60,740 nt of DNA, taken from positions 1-60,740 of the IMG/VR virus record IMGVR_UViG_3300046004_001107; one strand, given 5' to 3'. Under the pieces are notes generated by a model. That model did no database searches. It was not told the DNA's origin and saw nothing but the letters and a program-made list of their open reading frames with translations. Below are positions 1 to 7,405 of the stretch, in pieces. Every line of letters starts with the position of its first letter. Position 1 is the first letter of the stretch. The position numbers and the translations under genes are program-made. Origin of the DNA: a virus.

Positions 1-2
1 GA

Positions 3-194
3 CAGATTGGTCTTATGCCTTGGATGATGTATAGTAAGGCATCATTAGGAATTACTATTCCTAATACCTTTATTGCGTTTACTGTTGAACCTTTGGATGA
101 ACTTAAAAATCAATATGATAGTAGTTTGAATAAGGGTATTATTACTTCCACGGGTAGTGTCAGTGGACCAAGTGGATTAAAACTTACTACCTAA
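3..194 (+). CDS. C-terminal end of an unidentified protein (5' truncated)
   Basis: An open frame enters from the left edge and ends at a TAA at 192-194, giving 63 residues of a C-terminus. The tail is rich in Gly, Ser and Thr and looks like the end of a structural protein, but I do not recognise the family. It is followed after three bases by the deaminase-like gene, so the two are probably co-transcribed. The true start lies outside the window. Confidence 0.6.
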   Translation, partial: QIGLMPWMMYSKASLGITIPNTFIAFTVEPLDELKNQYDSSLNKGIITSTGSVSGPSGLKLTT

Positions 195-197
195 TGA

Positions 198-578
198 ATG
201 AATATTGATAATGTTATTTTAAATTATCTTCCTGTTGCCAAACCCCTATCGATGGCAATGGAAAGACAAAAAAAACATATATCATTAATAATATATAAAC
301 GTAAAATTATCGCGGTGGGTCAGAATGTATTTAAGACCCACCCCGATACTTTTCGTTTGGGATATCGTGGTTCTGATATGCATTCGGAACTAGATGCATA
401 TCGTAAAATATCAAAGTCATTAAGAGGAGAAAAACTAATTCTTCTTAATTTTCGTTTTAATAGGTTTGGTGATTTTAGAAATTCTAAACCATGCTCGATC
501 TGTTCTAAATGGTGTAAAGAAATATTTCATTCAATATATTACACTAATGACGATGGCATACAGCCATATAAATATTAG
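198..578 (+). CDS. Cytidine/deoxycytidylate deaminase-like zinc protein
   Basis: This 126-residue protein carries the two zinc-site motifs of the cytidine deaminase superfamily: an HxE motif (His62-Ser-Glu64, within MHSELDAYRK) and a PCxxC motif (Pro98-Cys99 to Cys102, followed by Cys106). In that superfamily the His and two Cys hold the zinc and the Glu shuttles protons during deamination of a cytosine base or nucleotide. It is shorter than typical dCMP deaminases and the substrate cannot be told. Free cytidine, dCMP and an RNA base are all possible. The ATG at 198 lies three bases after the previous stop and has no convincing Shine-Dalgarno, so translation may be coupled to the upstream gene. 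Confidence 0.6.
   Translation: MNIDNVILNYLPVAKPLSMAMERQKKHISLIIYKRKIIAVGQNVFKTHPDTFRLGYRGSDMHSELDAYRKISKSLRGEKLILLNFRFNRFGDFRNSKPCSICSKWCKEIFHSIYYTNDDGIQPYKY
567..574 (+). promoter_or_regulatory. T4-type late promoter octamer TATAAATA
   Basis: An exact T4 late-promoter core lies inside the 3' end of the deaminase-like gene, 16 bases before the ATG of the Cys-rich gene, with AGAAGGA between them as ribosome binding site. T4 late promoters have this octamer at about -13 to -6, so transcription would begin near 580. Confidence 0.6.
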
Positions 579-590
579 AAGGATATACTG

Positions 591-1937
591 ATGCCAAGAA
601 AAGCATGTTGTTGTACAACAATTCCACCAGAACTAGGAAGTTGCTGTCGTCCAATATATAATGGTTGTGTTGGCAAAGAATATACATTTACTTTTAGATT
701 TTCTGCAAAATATCCATGTATGAATTTAAATGGAACCCCAGCAATTTATCAATGTGATAATAATTCAAGTATATCATATAATATTCCAGGAAATTTTGAA
801 ACTTTTGAAGTTACTTGTGCATATTTAATTAATTCTCCTGCAGAAATAAGAGCAGAACCAGCCTGTATTGGTCCAGGTAATTCCAATTTAACTTCTAACT
901 GTGGTAATTGGGGATGTCAGGGTTCAGGGTTTAATCCAATGGTTCCTAGTACATGGAAATACTGTTCAAATTCTATTTTTTCATGTTTAAAATGTAATTG
1001 TTATACAAATCCTAATTATTCCTATTGTAACTTTGATGGAGATAAATTAAAAACATCTTGTAATTGTTTTACAGGATTTATACCCTTTATTTACAATTGT
1101 ACGCTTGAAGGAAATAATGTATTTCAACTTGATGGTACCAATCCAGCACCATGTGGTGAAGATGGTTTTGGAAATATTAGACCGTTTACATTAATTCAAG
1201 AAGGAAATTCACAATTAATTGATCTTTGGAGTGCTTGTTATAGATCTTATATATTAAAAGAAAATGATTTTGGATTTTCAGATTTAGGATGTGGTTGTAC
1301 ATTTGATCCAGGATCAGATAATTTATTAGATTCATATACTGTACAGTTTATACCAGATCCAAATATTCCTGAACAAAATGATATTAATTATATACCTAAA
1401 ATTAAATTAGATTTAATTAAATTTAATTTTAATTGTAGTCAAGATGGTAATAGCACGTCATTCATACTTCCAGGATATAATATAAATTTATCATTGGGTA
1501 TTGGTTATGACGCAGAATTTAATTGTGGTACTGTTAATAATCCTATATCAGAATATCTTACCATACCATTTCAAATTTGTGAGGATACTTTTTTTGGTGG
1601 TATTTATTATGATGGTTTATACGTAGAAGGAAATTACAACAGATCAAGTTTTACAACAGATCCTTTTGATTTGTGTATTCCTCCCAGTACAACAAATCAC
1701 ATAAAAGATAATTCTGGTGGAAGATGTAACATAGAAGTATTTTATAGTGATGGCTATTTTGGTGATTCAGGTGGTCTTATAGGTAATGCTGGAATTCCTT
1801 CAAATGATTTTGGATCGGTTGTACCACAACCCAATTTACCAACTTTTTGTAAATATAGTTTTGATCCAAGTTTACCAGACAGTTTATACTGTGATTATCT
1901 TAGATTTTCAAATAAAATTTTAGTAAGTGAGGTTTAA
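591..1937 (+). CDS. Cysteine-rich virion-associated protein, unknown function
   Basis: This 448-residue protein has about 31 cysteines spread along its length, including a CCC cluster at residues 6-8 and closely spaced pairs such as GCGC and KCNC. It is also rich in Asn, Gly, Pro and aromatic residues, as expected of a disulfide- or metal-stabilised extracellular beta protein. No signal peptide or transmembrane segment is visible. The start is supported by AGAAGGA and by a late-promoter octamer at 567, which suggests production with virion proteins. A receptor-binding or decoration role is possible but is inference; I do not recognise the family. Confidence 0.7.
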   Translation: MPRKACCCTTIPPELGSCCRPIYNGCVGKEYTFTFRFSAKYPCMNLNGTPAIYQCDNNSSISYNIPGNFETFEVTCAYLINSPAEIRAEPACIGPGNSNLTSNCGNWGCQGSGFNPMVPSTWKYCSNSIFSCLKCNCYTNPNYSYCNFDGDKLKTSCNCFTGFIPFIYNCTLEGNNVFQLDGTNPAPCGEDGFGNIRPFTLIQEGNSQLIDLWSACYRSYILKENDFGFSDLGCGCTFDPGSDNLLDSYTVQFIPDPNIPEQNDINYIPKIKLDLIKFNFNCSQDGNSTSFILPGYNINLSLGIGYDAEFNCGTVNNPISEYLTIPFQICEDTFFGGIYYDGLYVEGNYNRSSFTTDPFDLCIPPSTTNHIKDNSGGRCNIEVFYSDGYFGDSGGLIGNAGIPSNDFGSVVPQPNLPTFCKYSFDPSLPDSLYCDYLRFSNKILVSEV

Positions 1938-1938
1938 T

Positions 1939-2253
1939 ATGCGTACAATTAAAGTTACATATTATGGAAATACAAATAATAAAAAAATAGCAAATTTTCA
2001 AATTAAAGAAAATGATATTTTAGAACTTATTGATACTGTAGATTATAAAAGCCCATATACTTCAGAAAAAGCTTATATTGAACATAATAAAAATAAAGTA
2101 AATCTATCTAAAAAAGGATTTGGTGAAGTAGTAGCATCATTTACTAAATTATTTGGATTTAAAACTTGTGCTCCGTGTAATAAAAGAAGACATTATTTAA
2201 ATAAAATTACTCCATTATGGATTTCAAAGATTATTACCAAATTTTATAAATAG
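1939..2253 (+). CDS. Small phage protein with C-terminal CxxC motif
   Basis: The 104-residue product starts at the ATG at 1939, which has AAGTGAGG just upstream. An in-frame GTG at 1927 is less likely because it overlaps that ribosome binding site and the previous gene. The C-terminal half has a short amphipathic helix followed by KTCAPCNKRRHYLN, a CxxC plus basic pattern of the type seen at the C-termini of various phage structural proteins. The N-terminal half resembles a small beta domain. Function unknown. It is probably co-transcribed with the Cys-rich gene. Confidence 0.6.
   Translation: MRTIKVTYYGNTNNKKIANFQIKENDILELIDTVDYKSPYTSEKAYIEHNKNKVNLSKKGFGEVVASFTKLFGFKTCAPCNKRRHYLNKITPLWISKIITKFYK
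2245..2252 (+). promoter_or_regulatory. T4-type late promoter octamer TATAAATA
   Basis: An exact octamer lies 7 bases before the ATG at 2260. With T4 geometry transcription would begin about 1-2 bases before the start codon, and no Shine-Dalgarno is present, so the mRNA would be nearly leaderless. Confidence 0.6.
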
Positions 2254-2259
2254 TATACT

Positions 2260-2622
2260 ATGGCATGCATTAAAACAATTTTAAATTTTCAAAATGAATT
2301 ACGCCTCCATCACTGGGGAACTAAATCATATTCCGCACATAAAGCTTTAGGTAAAGCCTATGTGGGTATTGATGGTTTATTAGATACTTTTGCAGAAACT
2401 TATATGGGTACTTTTGGTAAAGATGATTTAAAAGAGATTAATGAATTAAATTTAAACGGACCACACAAAACAACTGCTATGCAAGTGTTAAGTTCTTTTG
2501 AAGATTATTTAACTCAAGAAGTATCAAAAGATCTTGGTGCAGATCAAACTGCATTGTTAAATATAAGGGATGAGATGCTTGCTTTGGTACAACAAACCAA
2601 GTACTTACTAACCTTGTCCTAG
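2260..2622 (+). CDS. Dps/ferritin-like phage protein (DUF5856-like)
   Basis: The 120-residue all-helical protein contains LRLHHWGTKSYSAHKALG near the N-terminus. This His-Trp plus spaced His pattern resembles the metal-binding helix of Dps-like four-helix bundles, and small proteins of this kind recur in T4-like cyanophages (I recall them as DUF5856). An acidic second helix and a C-terminal helix complete the expected layout. Binding of iron is inference. It is preceded by an exact late-promoter octamer, suggesting late expression with virion genes, and is followed closely by the next gene. Confidence 0.55.
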   Translation: MACIKTILNFQNELRLHHWGTKSYSAHKALGKAYVGIDGLLDTFAETYMGTFGKDDLKEINELNLNGPHKTTAMQVLSSFEDYLTQEVSKDLGADQTALLNIRDEMLALVQQTKYLLTLS

Positions 2623-2630
2623 GAGTTAAT

Positions 2631-2996
2631 ATGAAAATTTCAGAACTAGTTTACGAAGTCCGAAAACTAGCACGCAAAGAAGAAGATCCTATCAACAAGG
2701 ATCTTTTTTATCAATGTGCTAAATCATTAGAAATTCTTGGAAATCTTGCAAAGATATCCGATCTTGCAGTTGCAGAACATAACGCAGCAGAAGAACCATC
2801 AATTGATTACGGTGGTGAACTTAAATGGAATGTAGATGATGTAACTCTATCAATGATGGATGAACATATCGATGACCTAATTCAATATGGATTTATGGAT
2901 CCAATTGATCGTTGGCCCTATGGCGAGCAACCTTTTACTAAATTTGTTGCCAAATACGCTCAACGTCATTTCATCAAAGATTCTAAAACAGAATAG
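2631..2996 (+). CDS. Hypothetical acidic phage protein
   Basis: The 121-residue acidic protein has a clear ribosome binding site (TAGGAG, 7 bases before the ATG). The first two thirds are predicted helical, with KISELVYEVRKLARKEEDP at the start, and the rest is rich in Asp and aromatic residues. I do not recognise a family. It lies 8 bases after the Dps-like gene and probably shares its transcript. Its last 31 bases overlap the convergent zincin gene. Confidence 0.65.
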   Translation: MKISELVYEVRKLARKEEDPINKDLFYQCAKSLEILGNLAKISDLAVAEHNAAEEPSIDYGGELKWNVDDVTLSMMDEHIDDLIQYGFMDPIDRWPYGEQPFTKFVAKYAQRHFIKDSKTE

Positions 2997-3565
2997 ACCT
3001 TTGATGGAATCGATACATGGCTCAAAACAGCCATATTAGATGGCATGATGCGTAGAACACATTTGCTATAATATGGATCTTGTTTGAAAGAATAAAACTT
3101 TCGTGATTTTTCCATCATGAAGTGACTATAAATGTATACATGAGCCCGTTTTGAATACATTTTTGTATCAATTTTTAATTTAAATTCATTAATTAAGCGA
3201 ACTGCTCGTTTTTCACAGTCTCTTTCCATTGATCTTACAATAAAAAATGCTCTTTTAACATCTTTAGCAGCATAATTTTTACCTTTTAGCCATCCATCTA
3301 CAATATTTGAGGCTTTATATGACTTTTCATATATTTTACTGCTATTGATATATTGTAAAAAATGACAATATTCATGAACTAGCACATGTAAAAATTGATT
3401 ACATTGTCTGGCAATACGAATGGCCTTTCCAGACTCATCAAAACACCCAGAACATCGAAAACCGTCTACATTGACGCATTTACCACGTCCAATAATAAGT
3501 TTCATATTATATTGGGCAAGATGCTGACGTACAAATTTTATAAACTGATGACTCATCTGTTCCAT
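2966..3565 (-). CDS. Putative zinc metalloprotease-like protein (HExxH)
   Basis: The 199-residue protein contains HEYCH (His64, Glu65, His68), the zincin HExxH signature, in a helix preceded by FLHVLV as in many small phage and bacterial metallopeptidases. A Cys-rich stretch lies just before it (Cys30, Cys38, Cys41). A strong Shine-Dalgarno (GAGGAGG) and an upstream TATAAATA octamer on the same strand support the start and point to late expression. The third zinc ligand is not obvious, so an inactive zincin fold is possible. It is convergent with, and overlaps, the preceding plus-strand gene. Confidence 0.6.
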   Translation of the reverse strand: MEQMSHQFIKFVRQHLAQYNMKLIIGRGKCVNVDGFRCSGCFDESGKAIRIARQCNQFLHVLVHEYCHFLQYINSSKIYEKSYKASNIVDGWLKGKNYAAKDVKRAFFIVRSMERDCEKRAVRLINEFKLKIDTKMYSKRAHVYIYSHFMMEKSRKFYSFKQDPYYSKCVLRIMPSNMAVLSHVSIPSKVYSVLESLMK

Positions 3566-3586
3566 AAAGTCCTCCTCAGTCAGTAT

Positions 3587-3594
3587 TATTTATA
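3587..3594 (-). promoter_or_regulatory. T4-type late promoter octamer TATAAATA (minus strand)
   Basis: An exact octamer on the minus strand lies 21 bases before the ATG of the zincin gene, with a GAGGAGG ribosome binding site in the leader. Confidence 0.6.
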
Positions 3595-3602
3595 ATAATC
3601 AC

Positions 3603-3630
3603 TTGACAGGTCAAATCTAGGGTGTATAGT
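3603..3630 (+). promoter_or_regulatory. Sigma70-type promoter for the HTH gene
   Basis: TTGACA at 3603-3608 and TATAGT at 3625-3630 are separated by 16 bases. The start codon is 31 bases further on, with AAGGAAAG in the leader. This looks like a host-polymerase early promoter, divergent from the zincin late promoter. Confidence 0.65.
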
Positions 3631-3661
3631 GTAGTAACTTCTTATAAGAAAGGAAAGTTTT

Positions 3662-3898
3662 ATGGATATTACTACTGTTGACCGTCCGACTAAGATTCAG
3701 AGAGTGTTTGATTATATGCGAAATGGCACTCCTCTGAATGCATGTGAAGCCCGTAAGCGTTTTAAGGTTGCAAATATGCGCGCAACTATGAGCAATCTTC
3801 GTGAGGCTTTTGATCGTATGGATCTCAAGTATACTGTAGTTCGTGAGACCGTTAAGGGTCGTGCACACTACCGAGTTGTTCGCTCTCGTAGTCGGTAA
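3662..3898 (+). CDS. Small helix-turn-helix DNA-binding protein
   Basis: This 78-residue basic protein has a winged-HTH look. After KIQRVFDYMRNG comes ACEARKRFKVANMRATMSNL, a typical helix-turn-recognition-helix. A short beta wing then contains GRAHYRV, and the protein ends in Arg/Ser. It stands alone between a sigma70-type promoter and a hairpin terminator, so it is a monocistronic, probably early gene. A role as transcriptional regulator is inferred from the fold; the target is unknown. Its codon use is less AT-biased than the accessory genes around it. Confidence 0.7.
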   Translation: MDITTVDRPTKIQRVFDYMRNGTPLNACEARKRFKVANMRATMSNLREAFDRMDLKYTVVRETVKGRAHYRVVRSRSR

Positions 3899-3925
3899 AA
3901 TTTGTAAAATTTTTGTAAGGGACCT

Positions 3926-3950
3926 AGACCTCCAGTAATGGGGGTCTTAT
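3926..3950. terminator. Hairpin terminator between convergent genes
   Basis: AGACCTCC (3926-3933) can pair with GGGGGTCT (3940-3947) across a 6-base loop, with one G-U pair. It lies between the HTH gene and the convergent 424-residue gene, whose stop codon it touches, so it may serve both strands. The trailing T-tract is weak. Confidence 0.5.
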
Positions 3951-5221
3951 CCTATTTGAACATTTAGTTCTAAGGTCACGGGTCCAACAAAATCAATATA
4001 AAGATTTCGTGGAGAATTTGCTTGTTTAAGATATATTACACTTGCTTGATCAAATCCGGGAGTACCAAGGTAATATAAATTAGTAGATACTAAATTTGTT
4101 TTAGTAATTTCTGAATAAACAAATACCGAATATCCTTTTAATGATGGGTGACTTAAATCTAATTTAAATCCATTATTAATAGCAATTGATATTGCACTTG
4201 ATGCACGCAACACATAACTTGTAGGATAATTTAATAAAAGTGTTGCAGTTGGATTCCCGTTGGTATCAACTGACTGATCTATTTGTGCAAATATTGCTGC
4301 ATCAAATACAAATGTTTTATCTCCACTTGCCGCATTATAAGAACTATCAGAAAGTCTAGAACATGAATCACATACAATCCACTGTGTGCTGCATGTGGCT
4401 CCCTCATACTGACTTCTTAAGAATGCTTGTAATTCATTTTGTTTTTCAAAACAATTTACTTGATTACCATCACCATTATAAACAACATAACACCCAGTTG
4501 TTTTTGTACTCTTAGATAAAATATCGGGATTAGAATTTCCACGAATAAATTGAGTTAGTGTTTTAAATGATGAAGATACATTTTCATTCGTAAGTGTTAC
4601 ACCACAGTAGATTAGTTCTTTTTTATCTTTTAATTGTATTGCACCAGAAACTAAAAGCTTACCAGAATTTAAAGTTGATCCTGAAATTTCAACATATTCT
4701 TGTTTTGAAAATACAGATCCTAAAATTCCTTTATTTAATACCGACTTAAATTTAGAATCATTTAAATTATTTTTAATCCAATTAGAATTAGTTGCACCAA
4801 TATACGTTGTTGAATACTGTGGTGGTTTTACAAAATTATTTTTTATATAATACGTGTATGTATTATCATATGTAAAACCGGAAACAATCCCACCTATAAT
4901 GAGTTTATTATCTCCAGTTAATGCCTGTAAACTAAAAACACCAGATATATCTCTACGTAGTTCTACATCAGCATCATAATAATCACCATTGCTTAATGCA
5001 AAGGTTGTACCAGGTGGTGTATTTTGAAACATTTTAACAAGTGTTGTTCTATCCGAATTATCATAACACTCTGAATAATCAATAAAACAACTTAACCCAG
5101 TAATAGATACATTTGGTGTAGAATTTATATATCCTTTTGTAAATACTGGATCATATGTAGATCCAGCTATTTCAAAACCATAATTTTGTATTACCTGGGA
5201 TGCAGTGAGGAAAAATGACAT
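3947..5221 (-). CDS. Putative virion structural protein
   Basis: The 424-residue protein is rich in Ser, Thr, Asn, Gly and Tyr and has few charged residues, the composition of a beta-rich tail or fibre-associated protein. It contains several dispersed cysteines (for example FIDYSECYD and IVCDSCSRL). No enzymatic motif is visible. It starts one base after the stop of the upstream structural gene on the same strand, with no good Shine-Dalgarno, so it is probably translated by coupling from a shared late transcript. Family not recognised. Confidence 0.6.
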   Translation of the reverse strand: MSFFLTASQVIQNYGFEIAGSTYDPVFTKGYINSTPNVSITGLSCFIDYSECYDNSDRTTLVKMFQNTPPGTTFALSNGDYYDADVELRRDISGVFSLQALTGDNKLIIGGIVSGFTYDNTYTYYIKNNFVKPPQYSTTYIGATNSNWIKNNLNDSKFKSVLNKGILGSVFSKQEYVEISGSTLNSGKLLVSGAIQLKDKKELIYCGVTLTNENVSSSFKTLTQFIRGNSNPDILSKSTKTTGCYVVYNGDGNQVNCFEKQNELQAFLRSQYEGATCSTQWIVCDSCSRLSDSSYNAASGDKTFVFDAAIFAQIDQSVDTNGNPTATLLLNYPTSYVLRASSAISIAINNGFKLDLSHPSLKGYSVFVYSEITKTNLVSTNLYYLGTPGFDQASVIYLKQANSPRNLYIDFVGPVTLELNVQIG

Positions 5222-5222
5222 A

Positions 5223-6146
5223 TTATGATGCTAGATATGTAATTACTTGTGTTCCAGTATTAGATATTGCATAAATTTTATTTGTGTTAATAACATTCAG
5301 AGAAACACTTTCACCTGGATCTAGAGCATATCCAAATGATGAGCCAATCAATCCAGCTGTATTTCCGATATATACAAAATCTGTATTTGTGGAAAGTGCT
5401 TTAATATTAATTTCAGAAGTTGTTGTATATCCAGCTGAATCTAATTGTCCAACTGAAACTGAAGTAGTAGATAATCTTCCAGTTTTAAATGTAGATGGTC
5501 TGCCTACTCCCAAAGATGTAAAATCACTTCTCAATCCAACTACTTCATTATATATTGCAGTCATACCACCTAAAAGGTTAGTATCGTTTATAGATAGTGG
5601 ATATCCACCAGAAAATCCTTGGACGGCTAAAGTTGTACCTATAGTTGCATTTATTGCTGCACCAGAAATACTAACTTTTAATGCATCACCCGAGATTCCT
5701 AGAGCAGATCCACTAGAATCTACTAAATTAACATAAACATAGGTCAAACCGCTTGGACCAAATACAGAAACTGAATCGGTATTTCGTGATAATGATCTAC
5801 CACCAGTTACTTCAATTCTTGTGCCGGATTGAGTTGAGACATATACAGGAGATCCACTGAGTCCAATAGCACTAACTGTGCCACTAACAACTACAGGGCC
5901 TGCTGCAGGTCCCTGTACAGCGATTGTACCAGTAAACCCAGAAATGGTAGCAGTCATTCCACCAGCAACGGTTACAGGAAATGGTGTTGCTGCTGATACA
6001 ATTGTTGCAGAGCCAGTTACACCATATGCTAATTTCATTACTTGAAAATGTGCAGTGATGCCTCCAAATCTAGCTACATCAGTAGCAACAGCAGCTGTAA
6101 GACCGGAAGTTTCAATAATAAGATTTGTGTCGTTGTCTACTGCCAT
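5223..6146 (-). CDS. Gly/Ser/Val-rich virion structural protein
   Basis: The 307-residue protein is almost entirely made of short beta-prone segments rich in Gly, Ser, Thr and Val, typical of phage fibres and decoration proteins. The last 60 residues (around VYIGNTAG, GYALDPGESV and KIYAISNTG) resemble a small beta domain found at the end of many phage structural proteins. GAGGAAA lies 6 bases before the ATG, and a late-promoter octamer is 25 bases upstream. It is the first gene of a two-gene minus-strand unit. Exact role unknown. Confidence 0.65.
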   Translation of the reverse strand: MAVDNDTNLIIETSGLTAAVATDVARFGGITAHFQVMKLAYGVTGSATIVSAATPFPVTVAGGMTATISGFTGTIAVQGPAAGPVVVSGTVSAIGLSGSPVYVSTQSGTRIEVTGGRSLSRNTDSVSVFGPSGLTYVYVNLVDSSGSALGISGDALKVSISGAAINATIGTTLAVQGFSGGYPLSINDTNLLGGMTAIYNEVVGLRSDFTSLGVGRPSTFKTGRLSTTSVSVGQLDSAGYTTTSEINIKALSTNTDFVYIGNTAGLIGSSFGYALDPGESVSLNVINTNKIYAISNTGTQVITYLAS

Positions 6147-6171
6147 GGTTTCCTCTAAATAGTTCTAGCAA

Positions 6172-6179
6172 TATTTAGG
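6172..6179 (-). promoter_or_regulatory. Late promoter octamer CCTAAATA (minus strand)
   Basis: The octamer matches the NNTAAATA pattern and lies 25 bases before the 307-residue structural gene, whose leader carries GAGGAAA. Confidence 0.45.
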
Positions 6180-6191
6180 TGTATTAAATTA

Positions 6192-6219
6192 TTGGATAAT
6201 CAATAATCGGTGATATAAT
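6192..6219 (+). promoter_or_regulatory. Sigma70-type extended -10 promoter for gp33
   Basis: TTGGAT (6192-6197) and TATAAT (6214-6219) are spaced by 16 bases, and the -10 box is extended as TGATATAAT. The gp33 ATG begins 6 bases after the -10 box, about where transcription should start, and there is no Shine-Dalgarno, so the mRNA would be leaderless. Confidence 0.65.
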
Positions 6220-6225
6220 AGTATT

Positions 6226-6462
6226 ATGTATATAGACGAAGCCGCAAAAGAAAAATTTTCTTCCCAAATAATAGATAGAGTAAAGGTTACAAAATTACCC
6301 TTTATCGATTGTGTTTTAGAATTAGCCAATGAAATGGGTATAGATCCCAGTTCTGCTGGAAAATTACTAACTAAACCAATTATTGAAAAAATTGAAGTTG
6401 AAGCAAAATTGCTTCATTTTATAAAAGAAAAAAATAAAAAAAATAAACTACCAGTTGACTAA
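6226..6462 (+). CDS. 33: Late-transcription co-activator gp33
   Basis: The 78-residue helical protein matches the T4 gp33 co-activator family, with a helical core (LPFIDCVLELANEMGID) followed by SAGKLLTKPIIEKIEVEAKL. In T4, gp33 binds the RNA polymerase flap and links it to the sliding clamp gp45, allowing gp55-driven late transcription. It is shorter than T4 gp33 (112 residues), as in marine relatives. It lies directly upstream of gp32, close to the T4 gene order. A sigma70-type promoter ends 6 bases before the ATG, so its mRNA is probably leaderless. Confidence 0.8.
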   Translation: MYIDEAAKEKFSSQIIDRVKVTKLPFIDCVLELANEMGIDPSSAGKLLTKPIIEKIEVEAKLLHFIKEKNKKNKLPVD

Positions 6463-6482
6463 TTGATTTCTAGGGGTATAAT
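6455..6482 (+). promoter_or_regulatory. Sigma70-type promoter for gp32
   Basis: TTGACT (6455-6460) and TATAAT (6477-6482) are 16 bases apart, overlapping the end of gp33. The predicted transcript has a leader of about 33 bases before the gp32 ATG. Confidence 0.7.
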
Positions 6483-6495
6483 AAACACAGAAAGG

Positions 6496-6512
6496 CCGAG
6501 GTAGATCCTCGG
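6496..6512 (+). promoter_or_regulatory. Hairpin in the gp32 mRNA leader
   Basis: CCGAGG (6496-6501) and CCTCGG (6507-6512) form a perfect 6-bp stem with loop TAGAT. The stem holds the only GAGG in the leader, and no separate Shine-Dalgarno precedes the ATG at 6522. In T4, gp32 represses its own translation by binding a structured leader. This hairpin could be the counterpart, although I see no clear pseudoknot. Confidence 0.5.
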
Positions 6513-6521
6513 GCAAATACA

Positions 6522-7379
6522 ATGGCAAATTTTTCAGATTTCAAGAAGAAGAGTAAGAACTCAGTCGCATCCCTAACCGAGCGTATGGATAAGCTAACCT
6601 CAAAGGAGAGTTACAAAGATGATCGTCTTTGGAAGCCTGGTATTGACAAGGCTGGAAACGGTTATGCAGTAATTAGATTCCTTCCTGAAATTGAAGGAGA
6701 AGATAGTCCCTTTGTTTCAGTTTACAGCCATGCCTTCAAGGGTAAGGGTGGTTGGTTGTTTGAAAACTGCCCAACTACTCTTGGAGAAAAGTGCCCAGTT
6801 TGTGAAGCAAACACGGAACTCTGGAATAGTGGAATTGAGGATGATAAGAATATTGCACGCAATCGTAAGCGTAAGTTGACTTACATTTCAAACATTCTTG
6901 TTGTTGAAGATCCAGCAAATCCAGAAAATAAAGGAAAGGTTTTTCTTTATCAGTATGGTACCAAAATCTTCCAGAAGATTCAAGCACTTGCTCATCCAGA
7001 ATTTAAAGATGAGACAGCAATTGATCCATTCAACTTTTGGACTGGTGCAGACTTTAAGATCAAGATTCGCAATGTGGGTGGGTATGTAAATTATGATCGT
7101 TCAGAGTTTGCTGCTCCTGCTCCTCTTCTTGGTGGAGATGATAAAAAGTTAGAGGAACTTTGGAAGAAGCAATATGCTCTTAAGGAGTTTACTGACAAGA
7201 GTCAGTTCAAAAGTTATGATGAACTCAAGGCTCGACTAAAGAAGGCAACTGGTGATGACATTCGTGCCCAGTTTACTGAGTCAAAGAGTGTTGAAGATGA
7301 TGTCACTAATACGATAGTTAGTGAAGACATTGAGGAAAAAGATCCTCTAAAGTACTTCTCCGAAATGGAGAATGATTGA
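6522..7379 (+). CDS. 32: Single-stranded DNA-binding protein gp32
   Basis: The 285-residue protein matches T4 gp32 (301 residues). It has a basic N-terminal arm (DFKKKSKNSVASL), a central OB-fold core with the gp32 zinc site (His70, Cys83, Cys91, Cys94), and an acidic C-terminal tail (SEDIEEKDPLKYFSEMEND) of the kind that contacts replication and recombination partners. It coats single-stranded DNA in replication, recombination and repair. Codon use is richer in G+C-ending codons than in neighbouring accessory genes, as expected of a highly expressed gene. It has its own sigma70-type promoter, a leader hairpin and a strong terminator. Confidence 0.95.
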   Translation: MANFSDFKKKSKNSVASLTERMDKLTSKESYKDDRLWKPGIDKAGNGYAVIRFLPEIEGEDSPFVSVYSHAFKGKGGWLFENCPTTLGEKCPVCEANTELWNSGIEDDKNIARNRKRKLTYISNILVVEDPANPENKGKVFLYQYGTKIFQKIQALAHPEFKDETAIDPFNFWTGADFKIKIRNVGGYVNYDRSEFAAPAPLLGGDDKKLEELWKKQYALKEFTDKSQFKSYDELKARLKKATGDDIRAQFTESKSVEDDVTNTIVSEDIEEKDPLKYFSEMEND

Positions 7380-7380
7380 G

Positions 7381-7405
7381 AAAAGCCCCGCAAGGGGCTT
7401 TTTTT
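7381..7405. terminator. Rho-independent terminator after gp32
   Basis: GCCCC (7385-7389) and GGGGC (7394-7398) pair around a GCAA tetraloop and are followed by seven T (7399-7405). A-T pairs extend the stem, and the AAAA on the 5' side could serve the convergent minus-strand gene, whose stop codon lies at 7404-7406. Confidence 0.9.

Noticed and set aside
3617-3868. Minus-strand open frame over the HTH gene
   Set aside because: Opposite to a gene with a sigma70-type promoter, Shine-Dalgarno and HTH motif; no start signals of its own.
5284-5736. Plus-strand open frame of 150 codons
   Set aside because: It lies opposite the 307-residue structural gene, which has a ribosome binding site and promoter; the plus frame has neither.
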